DNA from: Flavobacteriia bacterium
Lineage (GTDB): Bacteria > Bacteroidota > Bacteroidia > Flavobacteriales > Flavobacteriaceae
NCBI GenBank assembly: GCA_003973375.1
Contig: QNYL01000125.1
Location: forward strand, 1 to 12,051
DNA: 12,051 bases
Direction: 5' to 3'
Positions 1-6,650 of this stretch are shown in pieces; the stretch's first letter is position 1; each line of letters starts with the position of its first letter. A program made the translations under genes and the position numbers. The notes under the pieces were generated by a model, which was not told the DNA's origin, did not search any database, and worked only from the letters and a program-made list of their open reading frames with translations.

Positions 1-242
1 ATAAGAAAGCAAAAGCTGCCTTTTTATCGGTTTGGGATCCTGAAGATAAAGATACTTACAAGATCCATTTATGGACTAAAGATATGCCGATCGATGAGAT
101 GAAACAATTCTTTTATCAAACCCTGCTTACCATGTCGGATTCATTTGAAGTGGCCACAGGAGATGAGAAAATGACGGCTACCATGCGTGATTTTTGTGAT
201 TATTTTGCCGAAAAAATGGGCTTTGGCAGAGAGCAGAGCTAA
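1..242 (+). CDS. gldC: Gliding motility protein GldC, 3' part (5' end outside window)
   Basis: The reading frame is open from the left edge and ends at TAA 240-242; 79 residues are visible (frame starts at base 3). They include the block LSVWDPEDKDTYKIHLWTK, then DMPIDEMKQFFYQTL and EKMTATMRDFCDYFAEKMG, which match my memory of the GldC family of about 110 residues, so roughly 30 N-terminal residues lie outside. GldC is a small protein required for normal gliding in Flavobacterium; in F. johnsoniae it sits next to gldB, a lipoprotein gene, which I would expect just left of this window. Its biochemical role is not established. Its stop codon overlaps the stop of the convergent folK gene. The family call is confident and rests on recalled sequence similarity, not on a catalytic motif. 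Confidence 0.88.
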   Translation, partial: KKAKAAFLSVWDPEDKDTYKIHLWTKDMPIDEMKQFFYQTLLTMSDSFEVATGDEKMTATMRDFCDYFAEKMGFGREQS

Positions 243-1366
243 TCTTTCTCCAGGATCTTTTCGATGATCAGCTGATAATCCTCGGGTCTGTTTACAAAAT
301 CTAGCTCGGTAGCATCGATGATCAGTGTATTCAGATCTTTTTCACTTTTTATAAAATTGGTATAAGCCTGCTGGATATTTTTAAGGTATTCCGGACTGAT
401 ATTTTGTTCGTAAGCTCGTCCTCTTTTTTTGATGTTGCTGATAAGCCTGTCGATATCCTGATTGAGGTAGATATAAATATCGGGTTTTGTAATTTCCTTG
501 TACAACAGATCAAACATTTTGCGGTACAATTTAAATTCATCAGAAGGCAGGGTAACCTGGGCAAATATCAGCGATTTAAAAATGTAGTAATCTGAAACTA
601 TAAAGTTTTTAAAAAGATCAAATTGTGAGAGATCATTACTCAGCTGATGATACCGGTCGGCCAGAAAACTCATTTCCAGCGGGAAAGCATATCTTTCCTG
701 ATCTTTATAGAACTTTGGCAGAAAGGGGTTGTCGGCAAAGCGTTCCAGAACGAGTTTAGCGTTAAAATCTTCACTGAACATATGTGCCAGTGAGGTTTTT
801 CCTGAACCTATATTTCCTTCAATAGCAATATAATTGTATTTCTCTATCAGTGATTTGGATTGCCTGATCTTCAGATCGGTCAAAAAAACTTCTGTATTGT
901 CAGTACAGGCTTTTAAGCATTGAGAAATTGTTGCTTTGGCTACCGGATGAATCGTATCCGGAATAATTTCTGCTAAAGGAACCAAAACAAATTTCCGGTC
1001 GAGCATTCTGGGGTGGGGAACGATCAGATCCTTTGTGTTAATGATCTTGTTTTCAAACAAAAGCAGGTCGATATCAATCTTTCTGGAAGAATAATTTCCG
1101 GAACCTTTTCTTAGTCTGCCAAGAGATCTTTCAATCTCAAGCAAAGTGATCATAAGTTCCTCAGGCTCCATTTCAGTGATAAGCCCGATACAGATATTCA
1201 AAAAATCACTTCCTTCAAACCCCCAGGCAGCTGTTTTATAAACAGAAGAGATCTTGCCGATACGTCCGGCCTTTTTGGCTATAAGATCAACGGCATCCTG
1301 TAGATTCTGCAGTTTTTCGCCCTGGTTTGTACCTAAGGATAAGTAAGTATTTCTAACAATTTTCAT
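239..1366 (-). CDS. folK: Bifunctional HPPK (FolK) fused to deoxynucleoside kinase
   Basis: A 375-residue fusion. Residues 1-150 are 6-hydroxymethyl-7,8-dihydropterin pyrophosphokinase, which transfers pyrophosphate from ATP to the pterin in folate synthesis: N-terminal TYLSLGTNQG, the SRKIDIDLLLF signature whose Asp98 and Asp100 should bind Mg, and the PHPRMLDRKFVLVPLAEI block. Residues 177-375 are a deoxynucleoside kinase of the dNK/dGK type: P-loop EGNIGSGKT (183-191), ERFADNPF (208-215) and lid-like KKRGRAYEQ (313-321). The usual (D/E)RS motif after the core strand reads SDYY (258-261). I start at ATG 1366 because MKIVRNTYLSLG is the normal HPPK beginning; the open frame runs 22 codons further upstream, but that stretch reads as hydrophobic leader DNA and is probably not translated. 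This fusion is, as I recall, widespread in flavobacteria. Deoxynucleoside specificity cannot be read from sequence. Confidence 0.92.
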   Translation of the reverse strand: MKIVRNTYLSLGTNQGEKLQNLQDAVDLIAKKAGRIGKISSVYKTAAWGFEGSDFLNICIGLITEMEPEELMITLLEIERSLGRLRKGSGNYSSRKIDIDLLLFENKIINTKDLIVPHPRMLDRKFVLVPLAEIIPDTIHPVAKATISQCLKACTDNTEVFLTDLKIRQSKSLIEKYNYIAIEGNIGSGKTSLAHMFSEDFNAKLVLERFADNPFLPKFYKDQERYAFPLEMSFLADRYHQLSNDLSQFDLFKNFIVSDYYIFKSLIFAQVTLPSDEFKLYRKMFDLLYKEITKPDIYIYLNQDIDRLISNIKKRGRAYEQNISPEYLKNIQQAYTNFIKSEKDLNTLIIDATELDFVNRPEDYQLIIEKILEKD

Positions 1367-1405
1367 GATTCTTTGCAAAGAAAATAAAACTATATGATAA
1401 AAGAT

Positions 1406-1413
1406 TATATTTG
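1406..1413 (+). promoter_or_regulatory. Candidate -7 box TATATTTG upstream of sppA
   Basis: TATATTTG is a perfect match to the Bacteroidota -7 consensus TAnnTTTG. It leaves a leader of about 80 nt before the sppA ATG. No TTTG -33 box lies at the usual 17-23 bp spacing (the nearest, at 1372-1375, is 30 bp away), so the site is only a candidate and competes with the pair at 1442-1476. Confidence 0.3.
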
Positions 1414-1441
1414 CTTCGTATTTTATAAACAATGTAACAGT

Positions 1442-1476
1442 TTTGAACTTTTTACGTCAAACAACTGATATGTTTT
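1442..1476 (+). promoter_or_regulatory. Alternative sppA promoter, TTTG-N23-TATGTTTT
   Basis: TTTG at 1442-1445 is followed after 23 bp by TATGTTTT at 1469-1476, one base off TAnnTTTG. Spacing is at the upper limit of the recalled 17-23 bp range. The start of transcription would be about 15-20 nt before the sppA ATG, a leader length typical of this phylum. Confidence 0.3.
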
Positions 1477-1499
1477 TTACTTATAATTAAAATAATAAT

Positions 1500-3260
1500 A
1501 TGAAATTTTTAAGAGAGTTACTCGCTGTTATTCTGGGGATATTTATTTCGATCTTCCTTTTATTTATGGTGATGGTCCTGATGGTATCGGTTTTTAAAAC
1601 AGAAGAAAAAATTACGGTAAAGGATAATTCCGTACTAACCCTGAAACTGGATAAAGTAATAAAAGATTACGCTCCAAAGAGTCAGGATCCGTTTGAGAAT
1701 ATGCTCGGACTGGTAGATGAAAAAATGGGTTTGAATAAAATGATCATTGCCATTGAAAATGCAAAGAAAGATGATCAGATAAAAGGAATCAGTATCGAGG
1801 CTTTGCAAATCAAGGCCGGATATGCACAACTTCAGGCACTTAGAGATAAATTAGTTGAATTTAAAGAAAGCGGAAAATTTATAACTTCCTACGCTGATTT
1901 TTACGATCAAAGAAATTATTACCTGAGCTCCGTTGCAGATTCGTTATATGTTAATCCGATTGGAGGTGTTGAATTTAAAGGGCTGAGCGGTGAGATACTT
2001 TATTTTAAGGATTTTGAAGATAAATACGGCATTAAAATGGAGGTCATCCGGCACGGAAAATACAAAAGTGCAGTAGAACCTTATCTTACCAATAAGATGA
2101 GTGATGAGAACCGTGAGCAAACCGAATCTTTCCTTAGTTCGATCTGGAATGAACTTATTGAGGATATAGGTTTTTCACGCAATAAAACCACAGAAGAGCT
2201 GAATCATATTGCAGATGATCTTTTGAGCAGAAATATTAAACTGGCCAAAACAAACGGTATGATTACCCGTGAGAAATATCTGGATGAATATATCAGTGTT
2301 TTAAAGGATCTGACCAGTACAGAGGAGAAAGATAAACTTCAAAGGATCAGTCTTGCTGATTATATCGATTCCGGAAAAGGAAAAAGAACCTCTAAATCGA
2401 GAAACAGAATAGCTGTGATCTATGCTCAGGGAACTATTATTTACGGGGATGGAGATGAAAAGGAAGTAGGGCAGAAGATGATGATCAAAGCCATACGAAA
2501 AGCGAGAAAAGATAAAAACGTTAAAGCCGTTGTGCTGAGAGTGAATTCACCGGGAGGCAGCGGACTGGCCTCAGACATCATCTGGCGAGAGCTGGAACTT
2601 ACTAAAGAAGAAAAACCTCTGGTGGTTTCTATGGGTAATCTGGCCGCTTCAGGAGGTTATTATATTTCGTGTAATGCCAATAAGATCTATGCTGAACCTA
2701 CCACAATTACAGGATCAATTGGAGTATTTGGCGCAGTACCCAATATTTATGAGTTTTCTAAAAATATCGGCATCAATGCTGAACAGGTGGCAACCAACAA
2801 ACAATCTACGGGATACAGTGTTTTTGAGCCCATTTCTCCTGAATTTTATAAGGTTACCAAAGAGGGTGTGGAAGAATTCTACAATAATTTTGTTAAAAAG
2901 GTAGCGGATGGAAGGAATATGAGTTTTGCGCAGGTTGACAGTATTGCTCAGGGAAGAGTATGGACAGGAAAACAGGCAAAAGAGAACGGACTTGTAGATG
3001 AGTTGGGAAGCCTGGAAGATGCCATTGAAGCTGCTGCCGGACTGGCGGATATCGATGATTATAAGATTAGAAATTATCCGGTCTATAAAAAGGATCTTAA
3101 AAAAGCACTGAGCTCCGTTCCCTTCCTGAAAATAGATAAAGAGGCTGTTCTAAGGGAAAAACTGGGGGCAGACAATTACCGCAGATATGAAGAGCTTGAA
3201 GAATTGATGAGTTTAAAAGGAATTCAGGCAAGATTACCTTTTTATATTGAGATCAATTAA
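1500..3260 (+). CDS. sppA: Signal peptide peptidase SppA, long (67K) type
   Basis: 586 residues, the tandem two-domain form close to E. coli SppA (about 618). SppA is an inner-membrane serine protease with a Ser/Lys dyad that degrades signal peptides left after secretion. Residues 5-31 form one hydrophobic N-terminal anchor, the rest should be periplasmic. The expected catalytic lysine is Lys189 in GKYKSAVEPY (186-195) and the nucleophile is Ser384 in SMGNLAASGGYYIS (377-390). Further family blocks are LRVNSPGGSG (346-355), ITGSIGVFG (403-411) and the late GRVWTGKQAKENGLVDELG (485-503). All key residues look intact. It is transcribed divergently from folK and ends 29 bp from the convergent permease gene, so it is probably monocistronic. 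ATG 1500 is the only start that keeps the anchor. Confidence 0.95.
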   Translation: MKFLRELLAVILGIFISIFLLFMVMVLMVSVFKTEEKITVKDNSVLTLKLDKVIKDYAPKSQDPFENMLGLVDEKMGLNKMIIAIENAKKDDQIKGISIEALQIKAGYAQLQALRDKLVEFKESGKFITSYADFYDQRNYYLSSVADSLYVNPIGGVEFKGLSGEILYFKDFEDKYGIKMEVIRHGKYKSAVEPYLTNKMSDENREQTESFLSSIWNELIEDIGFSRNKTTEELNHIADDLLSRNIKLAKTNGMITREKYLDEYISVLKDLTSTEEKDKLQRISLADYIDSGKGKRTSKSRNRIAVIYAQGTIIYGDGDEKEVGQKMMIKAIRKARKDKNVKAVVLRVNSPGGSGLASDIIWRELELTKEEKPLVVSMGNLAASGGYYISCNANKIYAEPTTITGSIGVFGAVPNIYEFSKNIGINAEQVATNKQSTGYSVFEPISPEFYKVTKEGVEEFYNNFVKKVADGRNMSFAQVDSIAQGRVWTGKQAKENGLVDELGSLEDAIEAAAGLADIDDYKIRNYPVYKKDLKKALSSVPFLKIDKEAVLREKLGADNYRRYEELEELMSLKGIQARLPFYIEIN

Positions 3261-3265
3261 AAACT

Positions 3266-3278
3266 GGTTTCAAAAACC
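3266..3278 (-). terminator. Weak hairpin plus T-run after the permease gene
   Basis: In the 29-bp gap between two convergent genes, GGTTT (3266-3270) and AAACC (3274-3278) form a 5-bp stem with a 3-base loop. Read on the minus strand it is followed after two bases by five T's. The stem is short, so this is a tentative terminator for the rbfA-permease operon; it could also act on sppA. Confidence 0.3.
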
Positions 3279-3289
3279 TTTAAAAAGTA

Positions 3290-4489
3290 CTATTCCACCA
3301 GATTTTTATTTATTCTGGCACTGGCGATCAATGCAGCCAGATAACCCAGGATCGCAATGGTAAAAATAACGATAAGTACATTGGAGAAATAAAATTCAAC
3401 CGGGTAGGCCAGTGATTGTGTGATCATGATCAGACCGAATTTTTTTTGCAGTAACACAAAGGGAATAGCAATTACCAATCCGATAATCAGCCCGAAAAGT
3501 GTAAGTAGAAATCCCTGAAAAATAAATACTTTTCTGATACTTTTTATCTCTGCACCAAGGTGATAAAGGGTTTTAAGATTGTATCTTTTATCGATGATCA
3601 TCATTACAATGGCTCCTATCACATTAAACAGCGCAATGATCAGCACCAGCGTAAAAACCAGGTAAGAAGCAAGGTTTTCCGTATTGAGCATCTTATAGAA
3701 TACCGAATTCAACTGTTCCCTCGTCTGGATCTTATACTTGCTTCCCAGTTCCTTTTGCAGCTCCTGTTGCAATTCTGCTGTTTGTCCGGGATCAGCGAGC
3801 TTTAGTTCTATCCCTGTGACCTGGTCGGGTTTAAAACCGAGAAGGTATTGTGTAAGTTCTAAATTGGCATAAACATATTTTTTATCCAAATCATCTGTAA
3901 GTTTATAAATACCAATAGGTTGCGTCTCCACGCTTTTAAAAGCTGTTTTCGGATTAGTGATATAGCCTTTACCGGGTTTGGGTACAAAAACTTTTAATGA
4001 TTCCAGAAAATCATAAGCACCCACCGAAAGAATTCTCGAAATTCCACTACCGATCACCACAGTATGTTTTGCATCATAATTTACCCAGTTACCAAAATAT
4101 ACGGCCGTATCCATACGGTTTACCCGCAAATAATTAGAATCCACCCCTTTGATCACCGCAATATGCGATTTATCGTGATAATTAAAAAAAGCCCTTTCTT
4201 CAATCACTTTGGTATAGGCCGCGATCTTTTTACGCATCAGGGCTTTTTCAAGCGAATCGTTAAAATGGAAAGATTTTCCCTGTACGGCTGTAATCTTAAG
4301 ATCCGGATCGGCAATACGAAGAAAGCTCAGACTAAAGTTCTTTAGACCGGAAAAAACAGAAAGTACCACAAACAAAGCGATGGTACTCACAATTACGCCC
4401 AGAGTGGCAATAATGGTAATGATATTGATCGCATTGTTACTGCTTTTTGATACCAGATACCTTTTTGCTATGTAAAGCGGAAAATTCAA
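3290..4489 (-). CDS. LolC/LolE-type ABC transporter permease (FtsX/MacB fold)
   Basis: 399 residues from a TTG start. In proteobacteria LolC and LolE with the ATPase LolD detach lipoproteins from the inner membrane for delivery to the outer membrane; this is the likely role, inferred from family. Layout: short cytoplasmic start NFPLYIAKRYLVSKSS, TM1 about 20-46, a large periplasmic MacB-like domain about 47-270, then three membrane segments about 274-298, 321-345 and 370-392, with the cytoplasmic coupling segment DKRYNLKTLYHLGAEIKSIRKVF split around 300-322. I choose TTG 4487-4489 because family members start MNFPLYIAKRYL and the codon lies one base after the rbfA TAA, which fits translational coupling. 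An ATG at 4543 in the same frame would add 18 polar residues and overlap rbfA by 53 bases. No ATPase gene is adjacent; LolD must come from elsewhere. Confidence 0.85.
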   Translation of the reverse strand: MNFPLYIAKRYLVSKSSNNAINIITIIATLGVIVSTIALFVVLSVFSGLKNFSLSFLRIADPDLKITAVQGKSFHFNDSLEKALMRKKIAAYTKVIEERAFFNYHDKSHIAVIKGVDSNYLRVNRMDTAVYFGNWVNYDAKHTVVIGSGISRILSVGAYDFLESLKVFVPKPGKGYITNPKTAFKSVETQPIGIYKLTDDLDKKYVYANLELTQYLLGFKPDQVTGIELKLADPGQTAELQQELQKELGSKYKIQTREQLNSVFYKMLNTENLASYLVFTLVLIIALFNVIGAIVMMIIDKRYNLKTLYHLGAEIKSIRKVFIFQGFLLTLFGLIIGLVIAIPFVLLQKKFGLIMITQSLAYPVEFYFSNVLIVIFTIAILGYLAALIASARINKNLVE

Positions 4490-4490
4490 A

Positions 4491-4880
4491 TTATTTCTTT
4501 CTCTTTTTAGATAGGATTTCAGGATGCTCAATAGGATTCTCATCTCCTTTTAAAGCCTCATCTATTTTTTCAATATAATCCAGAGAATCGTCAATATAAA
4601 AAGTGAGCTCCGGCATTTTTCGCATCTGATGTCTTGTTTTTTGGGCAAGAATGTGTTTGATCTGGTGCGCGTTCACTTTTATCCCTTCATAGATCTCCTC
4701 TTTTTTTTCGTTGGGAAATATACTTAAATAGGCTTTAGCTTCATTCAGATCAGGAGTAACCTTAACCTTGGTAACTGAAATGATCACACTCAGCGAACCT
4801 CTTTGTGCATCCTCACGTAAAACATCGGCAAGATCCTTTTGAATAACTTTGGCTACCTTTTTTTGTCTGTTTGTTTCCAT
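4491..4880 (-). CDS. rbfA: 30S ribosome-binding factor RbfA
   Basis: 129 residues, the normal length for RbfA, a single KH-fold protein that binds the 30S subunit and helps late 16S rRNA maturation, important in the cold. Family features are the N-terminal RQKKVAKVIQKDLADVLRED (5-24), the strand-helix core DLNEAKAYLSIFP (44-56) and the closing MRKMPELTFYIDDSLDY (86-102). The lysine-rich C-terminal tail (125-129) is typical. It is the first gene of a two-gene operon; the downstream permease begins one base after its TAA. RbfA and a LolC/E-type permease have no obvious shared function, so the pairing probably reflects lineage-conserved gene order. Start ATG 4878-4880 follows an A/T-rich leader without a Shine-Dalgarno. 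Confidence 0.93.
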   Translation of the reverse strand: METNRQKKVAKVIQKDLADVLREDAQRGSLSVIISVTKVKVTPDLNEAKAYLSIFPNEKKEEIYEGIKVNAHQIKHILAQKTRHQMRKMPELTFYIDDSLDYIEKIDEALKGDENPIEHPEILSKKRKK

Positions 4881-4916
4881 AATTGCAAAAATAAGCTTTA
4901 AAAGTTTAAAATTATT

Positions 4917-4924
4917 TATTTTTG
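4917..4924 (+). promoter_or_regulatory. Candidate -7 box TATTTTTG for mce
   Basis: A perfect TAnnTTTG 22 bases before the mce ATG, implying a leader of about 15 nt. No TTTG is found at the standard -33 position. The box overlaps the left arm of the inverted repeat 4920-4937 and faces the rbfA promoter on the other strand. Confidence 0.4.
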
Positions 4925-4937
4925 AATAAATTCAAAA
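4920..4937. repeat. 8-bp perfect inverted repeat in divergent promoter region
   Basis: TTTTGAAT (4920-4927) and ATTCAAAA (4930-4937) are exact reverse complements around a 2-base AA spacer. The left arm carries the end of the mce -7 box, the right arm supplies the TTTTG of the proposed rbfA -33 box. It could be an operator or simply two promoter boxes mirrored by chance in AT-rich DNA. Confidence 0.6.
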
Positions 4938-4946
4938 GTCAATAAA

Positions 4947-5357
4947 ATGCAAAAGATAGAACATATCGGAATTGCTGTTAAAGATATAGAAAAATCCAAT
5001 TCAATATTTGCTTCCCTTTTCGGAGAACCTCCTTATAAGATCGAAGAAGTTGAAAGTGAAGGCGTACGCACTTCCTTTTTTAAAACAGGTCCTAACAAGA
5101 TAGAATTGCTCGAAGCGACAAAAGCCGACAGCCCCATTGCCCGGTTTTTAGAGAAAAAAGGTGAAGGGATCCATCATATTGCTTTTGCTGTTGACGATAT
5201 TGAAAAGAAAGTCGCCGAATTGAAAGAGAAGGGCTTTAAGATACTGAATGAAATACCAAAAAAAGGAGCCGATAACAAACTGGTTGTTTTTTTACACCCG
5301 AAATCGGCTAACGGGGTACTGATAGAACTTTGTCAGGATATAAAAGCCCCAAAATAG
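4947..5357 (+). CDS. mce: Methylmalonyl-CoA epimerase
   Basis: 136 residues of the VOC (glyoxalase) metalloenzyme superfamily. The enzyme interconverts (2R)- and (2S)-methylmalonyl-CoA, linking succinyl-CoA mutase chemistry with propionyl-CoA metabolism in the cytosol. Two babab repeats are visible, starting with KIEHIGIAVKDIEKS (3-17) and GIHHIAFAVDDIEKK (74-88). Likely metal ligands are His6, Glu53 in NKIELLEA, His77 and Glu127 in GVLIELCQ; the block LHPKSANGVLIEL is characteristic of the epimerase rather than lyases. Length is normal. The mutase and propionyl-CoA carboxylase genes are not adjacent here; the gene looks monocistronic, 137 bases before ftsX. Confidence is high because the family pattern is complete. 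Confidence 0.92.
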   Translation: MQKIEHIGIAVKDIEKSNSIFASLFGEPPYKIEEVESEGVRTSFFKTGPNKIELLEATKADSPIARFLEKKGEGIHHIAFAVDDIEKKVAELKEKGFKILNEIPKKGADNKLVVFLHPKSANGVLIELCQDIKAPK

Positions 5358-5434
5358 TCAAACAGAATTTTGTTTTATACACTTGAAATTATCCTGTTCT
5401 TCCATTGAAAATTTATTAGGGAATGTTTTATTTT

Positions 5435-5442
5435 TAAGTTTG
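5435..5442 (+). promoter_or_regulatory. Candidate -7 box TAAGTTTG for the ftsX operon
   Basis: A perfect TAnnTTTG 52 bases before the ftsX ATG. The nearest TTG upstream (5405-5407) is 27 bp away, slightly too far for a standard -33 element. The leader of about 45 nt contains GATTTG (5449-5454) and CAAATC (5469-5474), which could pair into a 6-bp hairpin with a 14-base loop. Confidence 0.4.
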
Positions 5443-5494
5443 CAGAATGATTTGAAATAAGTACCTTGCAAATCGATAATTCGAAACAGTTTTC

Positions 5495-6373
5495 ATGAGC
5501 AAATCCTTTGAAAAATACCAGAAACGCCGTTTGCGTTCTTCTTATCTTTCTGTTATTATTAGCATTGCACTGGTTTTATTTATGCTTGGAATTTTAGGCT
5601 TACTGATACTGAATACCAAGAAAGTATCTGATTATTTTAAAGAACAGGCAGCTATTACGCTTTATCTGAAAGATGAAATAAGCAAAGAACAGATCAAAAA
5701 ATTGCAAAGTTCTATCGATAAGGAAGCTTTTACAAAAGAAACACGATTTACCTCTAAAGAAGAGGCAGCTGAGATCTATAAAAAAGAGAACGGCGAGGAT
5801 TTTATGAATTTTCTCGGATACAATCCCCTGCAAAATTCGATCGATATTTTTGTCAAAGCCGATTTTGTGACCCCGGAAAAAATGGAGGAGATCGCTAAAA
5901 AATATAAAAAGAATCAATTTGTTGAAGATCTTTCTTATGACAAACCTCTTATAGACCTGCTGACCAAGAACGTAAAACGGATCAGTATTTTTATACTGAT
6001 ATTCAGCGCTTTATCAACGCTTATTGTAGTGGTTTTGATCAACAACTCTATACGTTTATCGATCTATTCCAAACGTTTTACCATCAAGACCATGCAAATG
6101 GTGGGGGCTACAAAAAGATTTATCAGAAGACCTTTTATCTGGGGCAGTATTAAATTGGGTATCATTGGCGGATTTATAGCCTTGTTGGCGCTGGCCGGAC
6201 TTGTTTTCTATATTCATAAGAATTACCCGGAGTTCAATATGATTGATGATAAAATACAATTGGCAGCCTTGTTTGGAGGGGTTTTTCTTATCGGAATCTT
6301 AATTACCTGGCTCAGTACGTATTTTGCAACCCAAAGATTCTTAAATTTGCGCACTGACGAATTGTATTATTAA
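5495..6373 (+). CDS. ftsX: Cell division protein FtsX
   Basis: 292 residues with the FtsX plan: short basic cytoplasmic N-terminus, TM1 about 18-40, a periplasmic domain about 41-160, then TM2 (163-184), TM3 (215-240) and TM4 (255-278). FtsX with the ATPase FtsE forms a complex at the septum that controls peptidoglycan hydrolases. The cytoplasmic loop after TM2, with SIYSKRFTIKTMQMVGATK (189-207), is the conserved coupling segment to the ATPase, and the C-terminal FATQRFLNLRTDELYY is typical of flavobacterial FtsX. The start ATG 5495 gives the usual short basic N-terminus. It leads an operon with DUF3098, uppP and truB. ftsE is not in the window, so the partner ATPase is encoded elsewhere, as I recall is common in Bacteroidota. 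Confidence 0.93.
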   Translation: MSKSFEKYQKRRLRSSYLSVIISIALVLFMLGILGLLILNTKKVSDYFKEQAAITLYLKDEISKEQIKKLQSSIDKEAFTKETRFTSKEEAAEIYKKENGEDFMNFLGYNPLQNSIDIFVKADFVTPEKMEEIAKKYKKNQFVEDLSYDKPLIDLLTKNVKRISIFILIFSALSTLIVVVLINNSIRLSIYSKRFTIKTMQMVGATKRFIRRPFIWGSIKLGIIGGFIALLALAGLVFYIHKNYPEFNMIDDKIQLAALFGGVFLIGILITWLSTYFATQRFLNLRTDELYY

Positions 6374-6398
6374 GCAAGTTGTACTTAAACAAAAATTA

Positions 6399-6650
6399 AT
6401 GGCAAAGAAAAATCAAAAACAGGAAGGAGAATTTTTATTCGGTAGAAAGAACTATAAGATTATGATTATCGGAATTATCATTATCCTGATTGGCTTTGCC
6501 CTGATGGCAGGAGGCGGTAGTGACGACCCCAATGTTTTTAACGAAGAAATTTATAATTTCAGAAGGATCAGACTTGCCCCTACCGTAGTACTGATTGGTT
6601 TTGCCATTGAGATCTACGCCATTTTTGCAAATCCAAAAAATAAACAATGA
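6399..6650 (+). CDS. Small two-TM membrane protein, DUF3098 family
   Basis: 83 residues: a basic/polar cytoplasmic N-terminus with [10 protein letters not shown] (11-20), TM1 about 20-37, a short exposed loop containing [19 protein letters not shown] (38-56), TM2 about 59-77, and a short basic tail. This matches the DUF3098 family found in Bacteroidota; no biochemical function is known to me. It starts 25 bases after ftsX and its TGA overlaps the uppP ATG (ATGA), so it should be co-translated with the lipid phosphatase gene. By position it could assist FtsX or UppP, but that is inference only. Both ends are intact and the start gives a normal membrane hairpin topology with both termini inside. 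Confidence 0.85.
   Translation: MAKKNQKQEGEFLFGRKNYKIMIIGIIIILIGFALMAGGGSDDPNVFNEEIYNFRRIRLAPTVVLIGFAIEIYAIFANPKNKQ

Larger units (their letters stand above)
4907..4937 (-). promoter_or_regulatory. Candidate rbfA promoter, TTTG-N18-TAATTTTA
   Basis: On the minus strand TTTTG (4937-4933) is followed after 18 bp by TAATTTTA (4914-4907), one base short of TAnnTTTG, giving a leader of about 20 nt. A second, perfect box, TATTTTTG at 4893-4886, is only 5 bases from the ATG and would give an essentially leaderless transcript; it has no suitable -33 box. The upstream TTTTG lies inside the inverted repeat 4920-4937. Confidence 0.35.

Noticed and set aside
1367..1432. 22-codon N-terminal extension of FolK
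   Set aside because: The open frame continues to an ATG at 1432, but HPPK proteins begin near MKIVRNTYLSLG and the extra residues look like translated AT-rich promoter DNA.
4490..4543. ATG 4543 as start of the LolC/E-type permease
   Set aside because: It would overlap rbfA by 53 bases and add residues that family members lack, as far as I recall; TTG 4489 gives the family-typical start.
5360..5376. Terminator after mce (AAACA/TGTTT)
   Set aside because: The 5-bp stem has a single G-C pair and a 6-base loop; too weak to call, although a short T-run follows.
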